NCBI GenBank assembly: GCA_031291275.1
Contig: JARLJJ010000217.1
Span: 1-38,082 of the forward strand
Length of the DNA stretch: 38,082 nt
From: Formivibrio sp.
GTDB taxonomy: Bacteria; Pseudomonadota; Gammaproteobacteria; Burkholderiales; Chitinibacteraceae
Reading direction: 5' to 3'
Shown: positions 26,225 to 35,119 of the stretch, piece after piece
Numbering within the stretch: the first letter of the stretch is position 1
How the letters are laid out: each line of letters opens with the position of its first letter
Made by a program: the position numbers and the translations under genes
The notes under the pieces: model-generated
Databases searched by the model: none
What the model was told of the DNA's origin: nothing
What the model saw: only the letters and a program-made list of their open reading frames with translations

Positions 26225-28354
26225 CTAGCGTAGAGATTCCAGACTGTTGACCGGATCGATCATGTCGAGACTTTTGGGCTTGCCAAACAAGTAACCTTGC
26301 ATTTCATGCACCCCCAGACTTTCAAGGAACGAAGCCTGGATCTCGGTCTCCACCCCCTCGGCGATAAGATGTAGACTCAAGCCTGTGGCGATTGCCACGA
26401 TGGCACGCACAATCGGTGAGTCCTCCTGATCTTTCTTGATCTCACGCACAAAGGATTGGTCGATTTTCAGCGCAGTCACTGGCAGATGGCGCAGATAGTT
26501 CAGCGACGAATATTGCGTACCGAAATCGTCGATGGCGACACGAACGCCTTCCATGGCCAAACTGGCCAGCTTCAGCGCAATGGTTTGTGGGTCGGCGATA
26601 AAGGCATTTTCGGTAATTTCAATTTCAAAACTTGGGTGCGCTATGCCATAGCGATCCAGGGTGGCGATCAGATACTCGCAAAAATCATTTTCAGCCAGAA
26701 CCACAGGCGGGACATTGACCGACAACCGAGGCAACGGTTGGCTGTTCCTCTGGCATGCGTGCATCGCTTGGCAGGCTTCTTTGATGACCCAATAAGTCAG
26801 TACGGTCATCATTCCGATGTCTTCGACAATGTCGAGAAATGTGCTTGGCAGCATCAAGCCCTTGGTCGGGTGGCGCCAGCGAATCAATGCTTCATACCCG
26901 ACAAGCTGCCGTGTTTTAGCGTCAACCTGCGGTTGATAGTGCAGTACGAATTGCTTTTGCTCCAACGCGCAGCGAATTTCGCTTTCGAGGCCAAGGCGAC
27001 GACTTGACGTCTCGTCCATGATTGGCAGGAAAAAACCGAATCCATTGCGACCCAGAGCCTTGATGTTGTACATGGCAATATCGGCATGTCTGAGGAGCGT
27101 TTCGATATCCTCGCCATCCTCCGGATACATGGCAATACCCACGCTGGCAGTCAAAAAAACTTCGTGACCATCGACTAAAAACGGGGTTGCCACCGCAGAT
27201 ACAAGCTTTGAGGCAACAAAGCCTGCATCTTCCTTGGATCGAGGATCGGAGAGCAGAATGGTAAATTCATCCCCCCCGACCCGGGCCAATGTATCCGTCT
27301 CTCTCAATATCTGATGCAAGCGATACGCCGCCTGCTTGAGTAATTCATCGCCTTTTAGATGTCCAAACGTATCATTGGCCAGCTTGAAATGATCGAGATC
27401 GACAAACATCGTCGCTACTTTCGAGCCGCTTCGTTTCGCTTGCACCAAGGCCAAGCCAAGGCGATCCCTGAATAGCACGCGGTTGGGCAGGCCCGTCAGT
27501 ACATCGTGATACGCAAGGTAGGTCAGCTGCTCCTGGGTTCGTTTTTTGTCGGTGACATCGCGGGCGATGCCGTATAACCGACTCGTTCGTACCGATCCAT
27601 CCGACAGAAGCATAGAGTCCAATTCAATGGGTACGAGGTTCACCTCGAAATGCCTCGTCTCGGCCTCGTCTCGTCGACAAACCACCCGGAACTCAATCAT
27701 TCGCTGGGTGCCAACGAACTCCAGAGCATAGCGAACGCGTTCAATATCGGCAGGGACAATAGTAGAAAGTATGGATCTACCAAGCAGATCGGTTTGGCTG
27801 TAGCCAATCAAGTCATGTGAACGATCATTGATAAAGGTGAAGCATAAATTTGCATCCAGCGTAAAAATCAGATCCGGCGATGCTTCCACTAACGCCCTGT
27901 GCATGCGTTCAGAATGATGCAACTGATGGGCCATTTCCTGGTTCGATAGCTTGAGATGACGGCGCTGCAGCGCCATATCAACTCTGTGCAGCAGTTCTTC
28001 CGGCTCATAAGGTTTGCGCAGAAAATCGGTCGCACCCAAGCGTAAGGCCCCAATGGCGGAATCGATGGCGATGTCGCCGCTGACCACCAGGACCGCGGTA
28101 TCTATTCCGGCACGTCGGATCATCGCGAGCAGATCCAGACCGTTGATATCGCCCAAATGCAGATCCAGCAGCATCAGGTCGATGCCGCCGGCCATCAGTT
28201 GACTCAGGGCGGGTTGGCCGCCGTCGCAGGTGTGCACCTGAGAAAAACGGCTGCGCAATAAAGCGGAAACACTTTCTCGCAGGCGTGGCTCGTCATCGAC
28301 GATCAGCAGTTTTGAGCCCGCAAAAATGTAATCCTTTCTCAACATTGACCCCAT
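26225..28354 (-). CDS. Response regulator with PAS, GGDEF and EAL domains
   Basis: A two-component output protein of 709 residues that would make and/or break cyclic di-GMP. Order: REC (about 14-130, acidic pair Asp20/Asp21, phospho-acceptor Asp64 in MLLDLHLG, Lys in LRKPYEPEE); PAS (about 155-280); GGDEF (about 290-455); EAL (about 465-705). The GGDEF site is intact (RVGGDEFTIL), with an inhibitory-site RETD five residues before it. The EAL domain keeps YEALIRW, VNVPP with its Asn, IEITENA, DDFGTQYSS, ALKID and AEGVET, so phosphodiesterase activity looks possible. ATG 28354 is preferred. The frame extends into the kinase gene, but that part is chance. It follows the kinase by 35 bases. Confidence 0.93.
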   Translation of the reverse strand: MGSMLRKDYIFAGSKLLIVDDEPRLRESVSALLRSRFSQVHTCDGGQPALSQLMAGGIDLMLLDLHLGDINGLDLLAMIRRAGIDTAVLVVSGDIAIDSAIGALRLGATDFLRKPYEPEELLHRVDMALQRRHLKLSNQEMAHQLHHSERMHRALVEASPDLIFTLDANLCFTFINDRSHDLIGYSQTDLLGRSILSTIVPADIERVRYALEFVGTQRMIEFRVVCRRDEAETRHFEVNLVPIELDSMLLSDGSVRTSRLYGIARDVTDKKRTQEQLTYLAYHDVLTGLPNRVLFRDRLGLALVQAKRSGSKVATMFVDLDHFKLANDTFGHLKGDELLKQAAYRLHQILRETDTLARVGGDEFTILLSDPRSKEDAGFVASKLVSAVATPFLVDGHEVFLTASVGIAMYPEDGEDIETLLRHADIAMYNIKALGRNGFGFFLPIMDETSSRRLGLESEIRCALEQKQFVLHYQPQVDAKTRQLVGYEALIRWRHPTKGLMLPSTFLDIVEDIGMMTVLTYWVIKEACQAMHACQRNSQPLPRLSVNVPPVVLAENDFCEYLIATLDRYGIAHPSFEIEITENAFIADPQTIALKLASLAMEGVRVAIDDFGTQYSSLNYLRHLPVTALKIDQSFVREIKKDQEDSPIVRAIVAIATGLSLHLIAEGVETEIQASFLESLGVHEMQGYLFGKPKSLDMIDPVNSLESLR

Positions 28355-28389
28355 AATTGCTCTGCCTGAGATGTGCAACGACCGGAAAT

Positions 28390-30546
28390 TTATGTGTGTG
28401 TAATGGGTAGTAATAGCTGGAAGTGGGTTCCATCCTTGTCCGAGCGGCAATTGATCAGGCCGCTCAGTTCATGCACAAGTTTCCCCACAATGGCCAGTCC
28501 CACCCCTTGATGCTCACCGCCTTTGTCGCTGACCACTTGCTGGTAAAGCGATGAAAGGACTTCCTTGGGGAGACCGGGCCCACTGTCTTCAATACAAATT
28601 TCAATATGGGATAAGCCGGACTCGCGCCCGCGCCAGGGCGCCGTGGTCAATTTGATCATGCCGCCTTGCGGCATGGCCTCAAGGGCATTCTTGATCAGAT
28701 TTACCAACAATTGCTTGAGTTGATCCCGGTCCGAGATGATTTCGGGAAGTCCTTCGGCGAGACCCACACGTATCTCCATCTTGCCAGTGGCGGGGATAGA
28801 TCCTCGGAATAAGGTCGCCAGATCCTCAATAACCTGGTTAACGTTGACCTTGCCAATCGTCACGGTCTTTCCTGCAGGTTGTTCGTGCGCCAAACGCAAC
28901 ATTTTTGCTATGCGGTCAACCTCGTCTCGAACAATCCCCAGTTCTGGATGTTCCGAGCCTTTACTGGCATTCTCTGCTTCAAGAAGCGCTAAGTAATTGC
29001 GGATAATCGCCAGCGGATTATTCAGTTCATGGATCAGGTGATTAACCTGGGTACTTATCTCTGCTGTGTTCGGAACCAATTGCGGTGAAGTTCCTTCAAG
29101 CAACTGCTCGGCGCTCAGCCGGCCAAAATGCGCCAGGCAGGGCAATCGTTCATGCAGCGTAGCGGCTTGTTCCTCGCTGGTAATTCCAGCGATCATCACG
29201 CCGACACAGGAAGACAGGGTGCGCAGTGGCAATAGCAACACGCCTTTTGTGCCGACTGCACGAAGAATCTGGTCATCGATGAGCTGCAAGCCCCCCAGTC
29301 CAGACATGAGCAGCATCGGCCCCGCATCTAGTGACTTGGCGAGTACGGATGCGCTACGTCCGCGGACAAATTCAAGCTGGGAAATGCGTTCATGTTGGGC
29401 GCCAAGCGGGCGGGCCCGGAAGCTTTCTCGGCTACCGTCAATTCTTTCGAAGCAAAATGCGGCATCGAGATCGAATAAAACTTTCATCGCAAGGCCAATG
29501 GCTTGCATCGGGAAATCCAGCCCTTCGATCTTCTGTGAGTCACCCAGAACCTGATTTACCAGCAGAATGTCTTGAATACGGGAAGCAAACTTCAAATCAT
29601 CGATATCCTGCGCTGCCTTTTTTTGCCCCAAATTGGGCGTGCTCTCTTTTGGGGTCGCAAGCTTGATGCCAAAATGTTCAGCCACCCCGACAACTTCGCG
29701 ATCCACCAAGTCAAGCATTGCTTCGGGATGACTGATTTGCATGCCGCAGAGCGCAAACAAATTCCAATCGGGTGGCGATTTGCCGGCGCTTCGCAAAATA
29801 GCCAAACGATTGGCCAGCAGGACAATTCGAACGAGCGCAGGCGTCGACACAATGCGTTCGACAGGCTCGTGGTGATAAAGCAGGCAGTCGCCTAAAAAGG
29901 AATCCAATGCCCATTTTTCAATCAGCCAGGCACCAACCTCAGCATGCGTGAGTCCGAATAATTCCTGTTCGACCGCGCATAACTCATCGCCATCTTCACA
30001 CGTTTGGAATACTCGCTTGTAGCCTTCCGGGTCGGTGACCAGCATCGCCAAACGGCCGATATCGTGGACTAATCCGCCGAGATAAGCTTCGTCAGGACGT
30101 GAGTAATCCATTTTTCGAGCCAATTCACGGGCAATGAGCGCACTGCGTAAGGAATGCTCCCAGAATTTGTTCAGATCGACTTCACGCAAGATCGTGAATC
30201 GGCTGAAAACCTGCATGACGGATTCGTTGATCACAATAACCTTGATCATGCTTACTCCAAGCATGGAAAGGCATTGATCGAGGGTGCTCGGGCGGCTGCG
30301 GCGCTGGTAGGCTGCAGAGTTCGATATTGCAAAAATACGCGCTACCATGCCGGCATCGCGGCTGATCAGCACAGCCAAATCGCCTAGGTTCAGATCGTCG
30401 CGGTGACAAAGCTCCAGCAGGCGAATCATGATCTGCGGCATGGCAGGCAAGTGAGCCAGGGAGAGCTTCTCGCGAATATCCCGACGCTTCGTTTTTCCTC
30501 CCGTGAAGTCAGCAGTTTTCACCGTGACGAGCTGAGCATCCATCAT
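28390..30546 (-). CDS. HDOD-GAF-like hybrid sensor histidine kinase
   Basis: A 718-residue cytoplasmic sensor. An HDOD domain (about 25-230) has LPAMPQIMIRLLELC, and unusually keeps a complete HD-type motif, LGGLVHDIGRL, with YHHEP further on. A GAF-like sensory region follows (about 310-470). Then a histidine kinase: H-box HELNNPLAIIRNYL (phospho-acceptor His506), N-box LLVNLIKNALEAMPQGG, G1 IEDSGPGLP and G2 QGVGLAIVGKL. No membrane segment is seen. The start is ATG 30546, because GGAG lies nine bases upstream; the earlier in-frame ATG 30561 overlaps that site. It is the likely partner of the REC-PAS-GGDEF-EAL protein directly downstream. Confidence 0.91.
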   Translation of the reverse strand: MMDAQLVTVKTADFTGGKTKRRDIREKLSLAHLPAMPQIMIRLLELCHRDDLNLGDLAVLISRDAGMVARIFAISNSAAYQRRSRPSTLDQCLSMLGVSMIKVIVINESVMQVFSRFTILREVDLNKFWEHSLRSALIARELARKMDYSRPDEAYLGGLVHDIGRLAMLVTDPEGYKRVFQTCEDGDELCAVEQELFGLTHAEVGAWLIEKWALDSFLGDCLLYHHEPVERIVSTPALVRIVLLANRLAILRSAGKSPPDWNLFALCGMQISHPEAMLDLVDREVVGVAEHFGIKLATPKESTPNLGQKKAAQDIDDLKFASRIQDILLVNQVLGDSQKIEGLDFPMQAIGLAMKVLFDLDAAFCFERIDGSRESFRARPLGAQHERISQLEFVRGRSASVLAKSLDAGPMLLMSGLGGLQLIDDQILRAVGTKGVLLLPLRTLSSCVGVMIAGITSEEQAATLHERLPCLAHFGRLSAEQLLEGTSPQLVPNTAEISTQVNHLIHELNNPLAIIRNYLALLEAENASKGSEHPELGIVRDEVDRIAKMLRLAHEQPAGKTVTIGKVNVNQVIEDLATLFRGSIPATGKMEIRVGLAEGLPEIISDRDQLKQLLVNLIKNALEAMPQGGMIKLTTAPWRGRESGLSHIEICIEDSGPGLPKEVLSSLYQQVVSDKGGEHQGVGLAIVGKLVHELSGLINCRSDKDGTHFQLLLPITHT

Positions 30547-30936
30547 GCTTGTAATCTCCATTACATTGACTTAACTGGACAGTCTTTTCTGTAGGATTCT
30601 GTCTTACGCACTCTTATTCACGGATACGCTGATAGGGGCTTTCGGTACAGCTGAATTCTTAATATTCGTCGTTTATACTATGCGATAGGTCATTGTTTTG
30701 CATGTATTTTTTAAAAGTGTGCAAAAATAACCGAGTCTAATGATTTACTGACAATTGTTTGCGATGTTTATGTAATTTAAAGAAAAAAATTCATCGATTA
30801 ATATTTCCTTTAACTGTCAAAAACAGAGCTTTATGGTCGTCTGTTAGTTGAGCGATCGATTTTCAGGGGGGATTGCCCCTGTTCTTGGACTCGCGGTGTG
30901 GATGGTTGGGTCGGTAGCTCGGCGGGTGGAGTGGAT
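30547..30936. other. AT-rich intergenic region
   Basis: About 390 bases between the kinase gene (reading left) and the end of lpxH, so both neighbours lie on the minus strand. The 30600-30830 part is strongly AT-rich and should hold the kinase promoter. A hairpin (CAGGGG / CCCCTG, 30865-30881) sits downstream of lpxH, but has no T-run on the minus strand. No gene is supported. Confidence 0.5.
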
Positions 30937-31701
30937 TTACGGGAATTTACCTGTTTCCGGGCGGTTCGTTGGTGATGACGGTGGCTCCCCTAGCCAGCAC
31001 TGATGCCAACCCGTGCCATCACGCAATAAATAACCGCCGTTGCCGTTGTGCCAATCGCTCAAGACAAAGCGCGTGCCGTGCTCATGGGCGTGCTTGGCGG
31101 GACGGTGGGTATGGCCGTGGATCATGGTTTGCACACCGGCTTGCATGAGTGCGGTCTCGATGCTCGCTGTGTTGACATCGGTGTAACTCGCCGGTTTGAG
31201 CGCGGTCTGGCGTTGGGACTTTTTGCGCATCCGGTTGAGAGCGCGGTTGCGCAGCCAGCGCGGCAGACGGAACCATAACCATTGAACGGTGGCATGGCTG
31301 ACGAATCGCCGGTAACGCTGGTAGGCGCGGTCGTCACTGCAATAGGCATCGCCATGTGCAAGTAAAACCTGCTCCCCGTGGATTTCGGTGATGTAGGGGT
31401 CTGGCAATAGTGTCAGGCCGCAAGCCAGGGCAAAGCGTTGGCCGACCAGCAGGTCGCGATTGCCGGGGAGAAAATAAACCGGTACCCCGTGGGTGGCAAG
31501 TTCGATAATGCGCCGGCATTGCGTGGCGCAGAACGGGTCTTCCAACTGATCATCGCCAACCCAGAATTCAAATAGATCGCCCAGGATGTACAACGCTTGC
31601 GCCTGCCGAGCGGTGTCGGCCAGGAAAGTGGCAAATGCCTCTGCCGTGGCCGGGTCGGCTGGGGTGAGATGCAGGTCGGAGATGAAAAGAGTAGGTTTCA
31701 A
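30937..31701 (-). CDS. lpxH: UDP-2,3-diacylglucosamine pyrophosphatase LpxH
   Basis: Peripheral membrane enzyme of lipid A synthesis that hydrolyses UDP-2,3-diacylglucosamine to lipid X and UMP. It has 254 residues. The calcineurin-like metallophosphatase motifs are all present: ISDLHL (Asp9, His11), GDLFEFWVGDD, PGNRD, LAHGDAYCSDD and HGHTHRPAKH. The start is read as TTG 31701, which gives MKPTLFISDLHL directly; no ATG is available and the ribosome binding site is weak. It lies 46 bases after ppiB, probably in one operon. Confidence 0.95.
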   Translation of the reverse strand: MKPTLFISDLHLTPADPATAEAFATFLADTARQAQALYILGDLFEFWVGDDQLEDPFCATQCRRIIELATHGVPVYFLPGNRDLLVGQRFALACGLTLLPDPYITEIHGEQVLLAHGDAYCSDDRAYQRYRRFVSHATVQWLWFRLPRWLRNRALNRMRKKSQRQTALKPASYTDVNTASIETALMQAGVQTMIHGHTHRPAKHAHEHGTRFVLSDWHNGNGGYLLRDGTGWHQCWLGEPPSSPTNRPETGKFP

Positions 31702-31747
31702 TGCGTGCAGAGTATGGATAGGGCGGCGCAGCGGCCGCCCTGTGTGA

Positions 31748-32245
31748 TTAGAGCAATTCAGCTTTGGTGATCAAAACATCTTCTACCGGTACATCCTGGT
31801 GGAAACCCTTGCTGCCGGTCTTCACGCCCTTGATCTTGTCAACCACTTCACGGCCTTCAACGACATTGCCAAACACGGCATAGCCCCAGCCTTGCGGGGT
31901 TTTGCTTTGGAAGTTGAGGAAATCATTGTCGGCGATGTTGATGAAAAACTGGGCGCTGGCCGAGTGTGGATCAGGCGTGCGAGCCATGGCAATGGAGTAA
32001 GCGACGTTTTTCAGGCCGTTGTCGGCTTCGTTTTGCACGGTATCGCGTGTTGGTTTCTGGGTCATGCCTGGCAGGAAACCACCGCCTTGCACCATGAAGC
32101 CGTCAATGACACGATGGAAAACGGTGCCGTCGAAATGGCCGTCTTTCACGTATTGGACAAAATTGGCCACGGTGAGTGGTGCTTTCACTTCATCGAGTTC
32201 AAGCACGATGTCGCCGAAAGTGGTTGAGAGTTTTACTTTGGTCAT
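31748..32245 (-). CDS. ppiB: Cytoplasmic peptidyl-prolyl cis-trans isomerase PpiB (cyclophilin)
   Basis: Cyclophilin-type prolyl isomerase of 165 residues without a signal peptide, acting in the cytoplasm. Active-site features are clear: [13 protein letters not shown] with the catalytic Arg, [20 protein letters not shown], and [26 protein letters not shown] precedes the ATG. It follows ppiA by 36 bases; the two proteins are close relatives, likely an old tandem duplication with different cellular locations. Confidence 0.96.
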   Translation of the reverse strand: MTKVKLSTTFGDIVLELDEVKAPLTVANFVQYVKDGHFDGTVFHRVIDGFMVQGGGFLPGMTQKPTRDTVQNEADNGLKNVAYSIAMARTPDPHSASAQFFINIADNDFLNFQSKTPQGWGYAVFGNVVEGREVVDKIKGVKTGSKGFHQDVPVEDVLITKAELL

Positions 32246-32281
32246 AATGCTTCCCTTTCTATGTGTAATGGGCTGATGAGT

Positions 32282-32851
32282 CTATTTGTTGGCCGGTAAT
32301 TCACGGGCTGACTGGATGATCACTGGCGTGAGCGGTACATCGCTGAATGGTGCGCGCGATCCAGTCTTGACCGACTTGATCTTGTCTACAACTTCGCGTC
32401 CCAGAATCACTTTGCCAAATACGCAGTAACCATAGTCCTGTACATTGGGTGCGCGGTAATCGAGAAAATCATTGTTTTTAACATTGATGAAGAATTGAGC
32501 ACTGGCTGATTGCGGATCGGAAGTACGCGCCATCGCAATGGTATAAGCGGCATTTTTCAGGCCGTTGGCGGCTTCGTTCTTGACCGGTGCGCGAGTGGAT
32601 TTTTCCTTCATCGAGGCATCAAATCCGCCACCTTGAATCATGAAGCCATCAATGACACGGTGGAAAATCGTGCCGTCGTAGTGCTTGTCTTTCACATATT
32701 GCAGAAAATTGGCGACGGTGGCCGGCGCTTTGGCAGCATCCAGTTCCAGGACGATTCGGCCCTGGTTGGTTTGCAACTCGACTTGCGGGTTGGCTGCGAG
32801 AGCGGCGTGGCTGATAAACAAGGCGCAAAACAGATAGAGGATTCGGTTCAT
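32282..32851 (-). CDS. ppiA: Periplasmic peptidyl-prolyl cis-trans isomerase PpiA (cyclophilin)
   Basis: Exported cyclophilin of 189 residues. ATG 32851 gives a good signal peptide ([19 protein letters not shown], cleaved before ANPQ). The catalytic core is [34 protein letters not shown] and [20 protein letters not shown] frame open to 32896 would bury the signal peptide and is not used. The ribosome binding site is weak. It is first in the ppiA-ppiB-lpxH operon and divergent from coq7, with about 85 bases between the starts. Confidence 0.93.
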   Translation of the reverse strand: MNRILYLFCALFISHAALAANPQVELQTNQGRIVLELDAAKAPATVANFLQYVKDKHYDGTIFHRVIDGFMIQGGGFDASMKEKSTRAPVKNEAANGLKNAAYTIAMARTSDPQSASAQFFINVKNNDFLDYRAPNVQDYGYCVFGKVILGREVVDKIKSVKTGSRAPFSDVPLTPVIIQSARELPANK

Positions 32852-32936
32852 GTCAGTATCGGAGGCATAATAATCTGCTGAATCATAGCATGTCATATCC
32901 GGGCTCGTTAGAATCCGGGATCAAAGGAGATTTGCC

Positions 32937-33572
32937 ATGCCCCGATTGCCTCGTTTGGATGAATTGATTGCCGGTTTTGATGTGGCTTTGCGCACGCTGG
33001 CGGCTACGCCGGTCAGTGAACGTCCTCACCCCGATGCGCGCACGCCGGATGTCGAATTGACTGAAGCGCAGAAACAGCACGCCGCCGGGTTGATGCGGGT
33101 GAATCATTGCGGTGAAGTCTGCGCCCAGGCCTTGTATCAAGGACAGGCGCTGACTGCGCGCGATCCGGCAACCAGTGCCGCTTTGCATCAGGCGGCCAAG
33201 GAAGAAGTCGAGCATCTGGCCTGGACCGAGCGGCGCATCCATGAATTGGGCGGACGAAAAAGCCTGCTGAATCCACTTTGGTATGCGGGTAGCCTGGCCA
33301 TGGGGGTGACAGCCGGTTTGGTCGGTGACAAATGGAACCTGGGGTTTCTGGTGGAAACCGAACATCAGGTTGGCGCACACCTGCAGTCGCATTTACAGCG
33401 CTTGCCGGTGGAAGATACCCGCAGTCGCGCTATCGTCGAACAAATGTACCGGGATGAAATCAGCCATGCCGCCAAGGCCGAATCGCTGGGTGCGGCCACG
33501 CTGCCCAAGCCGGTTCCCTTGTTGATGTCGGCTGTGTCGAAAGTGATGACCACACTCAGCTACCGGTTATGA
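32937..33572 (+). CDS. coq7: Ubiquinone biosynthesis hydroxylase Coq7
   Basis: Di-iron demethoxyubiquinone hydroxylase, a late O2-dependent step in ubiquinone synthesis at the inner membrane. It has 211 residues. The di-iron ligands are in NHCGEVCAQALY, KEEVEHLAW, ETEHQVGAHL and the EISHA near the C-terminus, in two ExxH-containing repeats. AAAGGAGA precedes the ATG at ideal distance. It shows that the organism makes ubiquinone aerobically, so hydrogen metabolism here sits in a cell able to respire oxygen. Confidence 0.96.
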   Translation: MPRLPRLDELIAGFDVALRTLAATPVSERPHPDARTPDVELTEAQKQHAAGLMRVNHCGEVCAQALYQGQALTARDPATSAALHQAAKEEVEHLAWTERRIHELGGRKSLLNPLWYAGSLAMGVTAGLVGDKWNLGFLVETEHQVGAHLQSHLQRLPVEDTRSRAIVEQMYRDEISHAAKAESLGAATLPKPVPLLMSAVSKVMTTLSYRL

Positions 33573-33722
33573 ACGCCCAGTGACCCGGATGCTTTGTTGG
33601 AGTGAGTGTCTGGCTGGATGGTGTTTACGTCAGGATCGGTCGAGATCAGTATTGCTTGTTGGAACCATAAATAGTTAGGGCGGGTGGCAAAGCCATTCAT
33701 CCCCATTGCAGAAGGAAAGGCC

Positions 33723-33977
33723 ATGTGTCTGGCAATACCCGCTCTTGTGATTGAGCTGCTCGGCGCTGACCGGGCAAGGATTGAGTTGTCCGGCGTGCAG
33801 AAGGAAATCTCCGTCGCGCTGGTCGAGGATGTGGCGGTGGGCGATTACGTGATCGTGCATGTGGGATTTGCCATCGGCAAGCTCGATCCCGAAGAGGCCG
33901 CGCAGACACTGGCGGTTTTTGCGGAGATGAAGGCTTCGCATGGCGATAACTTGCCTTTGACGCCGGAGTTGCCGTGA
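33723..33977 (+). CDS. hypC: Hydrogenase maturation chaperone HypC
   Basis: Small OB-fold chaperone of 84 residues. With HypD it carries the Fe(CN)2CO unit to the large-subunit precursor. The N-terminus MCLAIPALVIELL has the essential Cys2, which fixes the start at ATG 33723, with AGAAGGAAAGG ahead. The frame is open from 33684, but that would bury the Cys. The stop overlaps the GTG start of hypD. Confidence 0.96.
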   Translation: MCLAIPALVIELLGADRARIELSGVQKEISVALVEDVAVGDYVIVHVGFAIGKLDPEEAAQTLAVFAEMKASHGDNLPLTPELP

Positions 33978-35119
33978 AATATATCGATGAATTTCGCGAT
34001 GGCGAGCTGGCCCGCAGCATTGCTGCGGTGATCGCTGCTGAAGTCGAGCCGCAACGCCACTACCGGCTGATGGAATTTTGCGGCGGACATACGCATGCGA
34101 TTTCACGCTATGGCCTGCTTGATCTACTGCCGCCGAACGTAAAAATGATCCATGGTCCCGGCTGCCCGGTATGCGTGCTGCCGATTGGCCGTATCGACAG
34201 TGCGATTGATCTGGCGCGGGAACATGGCGTGATCCTGTGTACCTATGCCGACACGATGCGCGTGCCGGCCTCGGGTGGATTGTCACTGATCAAGGCCAAG
34301 GCGCAAGGCGCGGATATTCGCATGGTGTATTCCTGCGATGATGCATTGCGCATTGCGCAGGAAAATCCGACGCGAGACGTGGTGTTCTTTGCGATCGGTT
34401 TCGAAACGACCACGCCGATGACCGCGGCGATCATCAAACAGGCGGCGGCGCTCGATCTGCCCAATTTCAGCGTGTTCTGCAACCATGTGCTCACGCCGGC
34501 GGCGATGGTGCACATCATGGAATCCGAGGGTGATCCGGACGCGGTGGCGCTCGATGGATTCGTCGGCCCGGCGCACGTCAGCACCGTGATCGGTTACGGT
34601 CCGTACGAAGGGTTTGCCGTGCATTACCGCAAACCCGTGGTGATCTCCGGTTTCGAGCCACTGGATGTGATGCAATCGATTCTGATGCTGGTGCGGCAGA
34701 TCAACGAAGGCCGCGCCATCGTTGAAAACCAGTTTACCCGTGCCGTCAGCCGCGAAGGCAACCGCAAGGCGCAAGCCATGGTCGCGGAAGTGCTCGAGTT
34801 GCGCGATGCGTTCGACTGGCGCGGGCTGGGCGAAGTGCCGCAGAGCGCCTTGCAGATCAAGCCAGAATTCGCTGCCTTCGATGCGGAAAAACGCTACGGC
34901 ATCGCCTACCGCCAAGTGCCCGATCCCAAAGCCTGCGAATGCGCCGCCATCCTGCGCGGTCACAAGCATCCGCGCGACTGCAAGGTGTTCGGCACAGCCT
35001 GCACGCCAGACCACCCGATCGGCGCGTGTATGGTGTCGTCCGAAGGGGCGTGCGCGGCGCATTACACGTATGGGCGGTTCAAGGTACTTCCTGGGACAGA
35101 TGCGGGAGCCAAAGCATGA
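33974..35119 (+). CDS. hypD: Hydrogenase Fe(CN)2CO assembly protein HypD
   Basis: Iron-sulfur scaffold of 381 residues on which the Fe(CN)2CO group is built. Signature motifs are FCGGHTHAISRYG, IHGPGCPVCVLP, ETTTPMTA and NHVLTPAAM, and a C-terminal Cys set (CECAAILRG, DCKVFGTACTP, IGACMVSSEGAC) ligates the [4Fe-4S] cluster. It starts with GTG overlapping the hypC stop, and ends overlapping the hypE ATG (ATGA), a tight hypCDE run. Confidence 0.97.
   Translation: MKYIDEFRDGELARSIAAVIAAEVEPQRHYRLMEFCGGHTHAISRYGLLDLLPPNVKMIHGPGCPVCVLPIGRIDSAIDLAREHGVILCTYADTMRVPASGGLSLIKAKAQGADIRMVYSCDDALRIAQENPTRDVVFFAIGFETTTPMTAAIIKQAAALDLPNFSVFCNHVLTPAAMVHIMESEGDPDAVALDGFVGPAHVSTVIGYGPYEGFAVHYRKPVVISGFEPLDVMQSILMLVRQINEGRAIVENQFTRAVSREGNRKAQAMVAEVLELRDAFDWRGLGEVPQSALQIKPEFAAFDAEKRYGIAYRQVPDPKACECAAILRGHKHPRDCKVFGTACTPDHPIGACMVSSEGACAAHYTYGRFKVLPGTDAGAKA

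Noticed and set aside
34939..35115. N-terminal extension of HypE
   Set aside because: It lies inside hypD in another frame, and the extra residues look like out-of-frame coding sequence.
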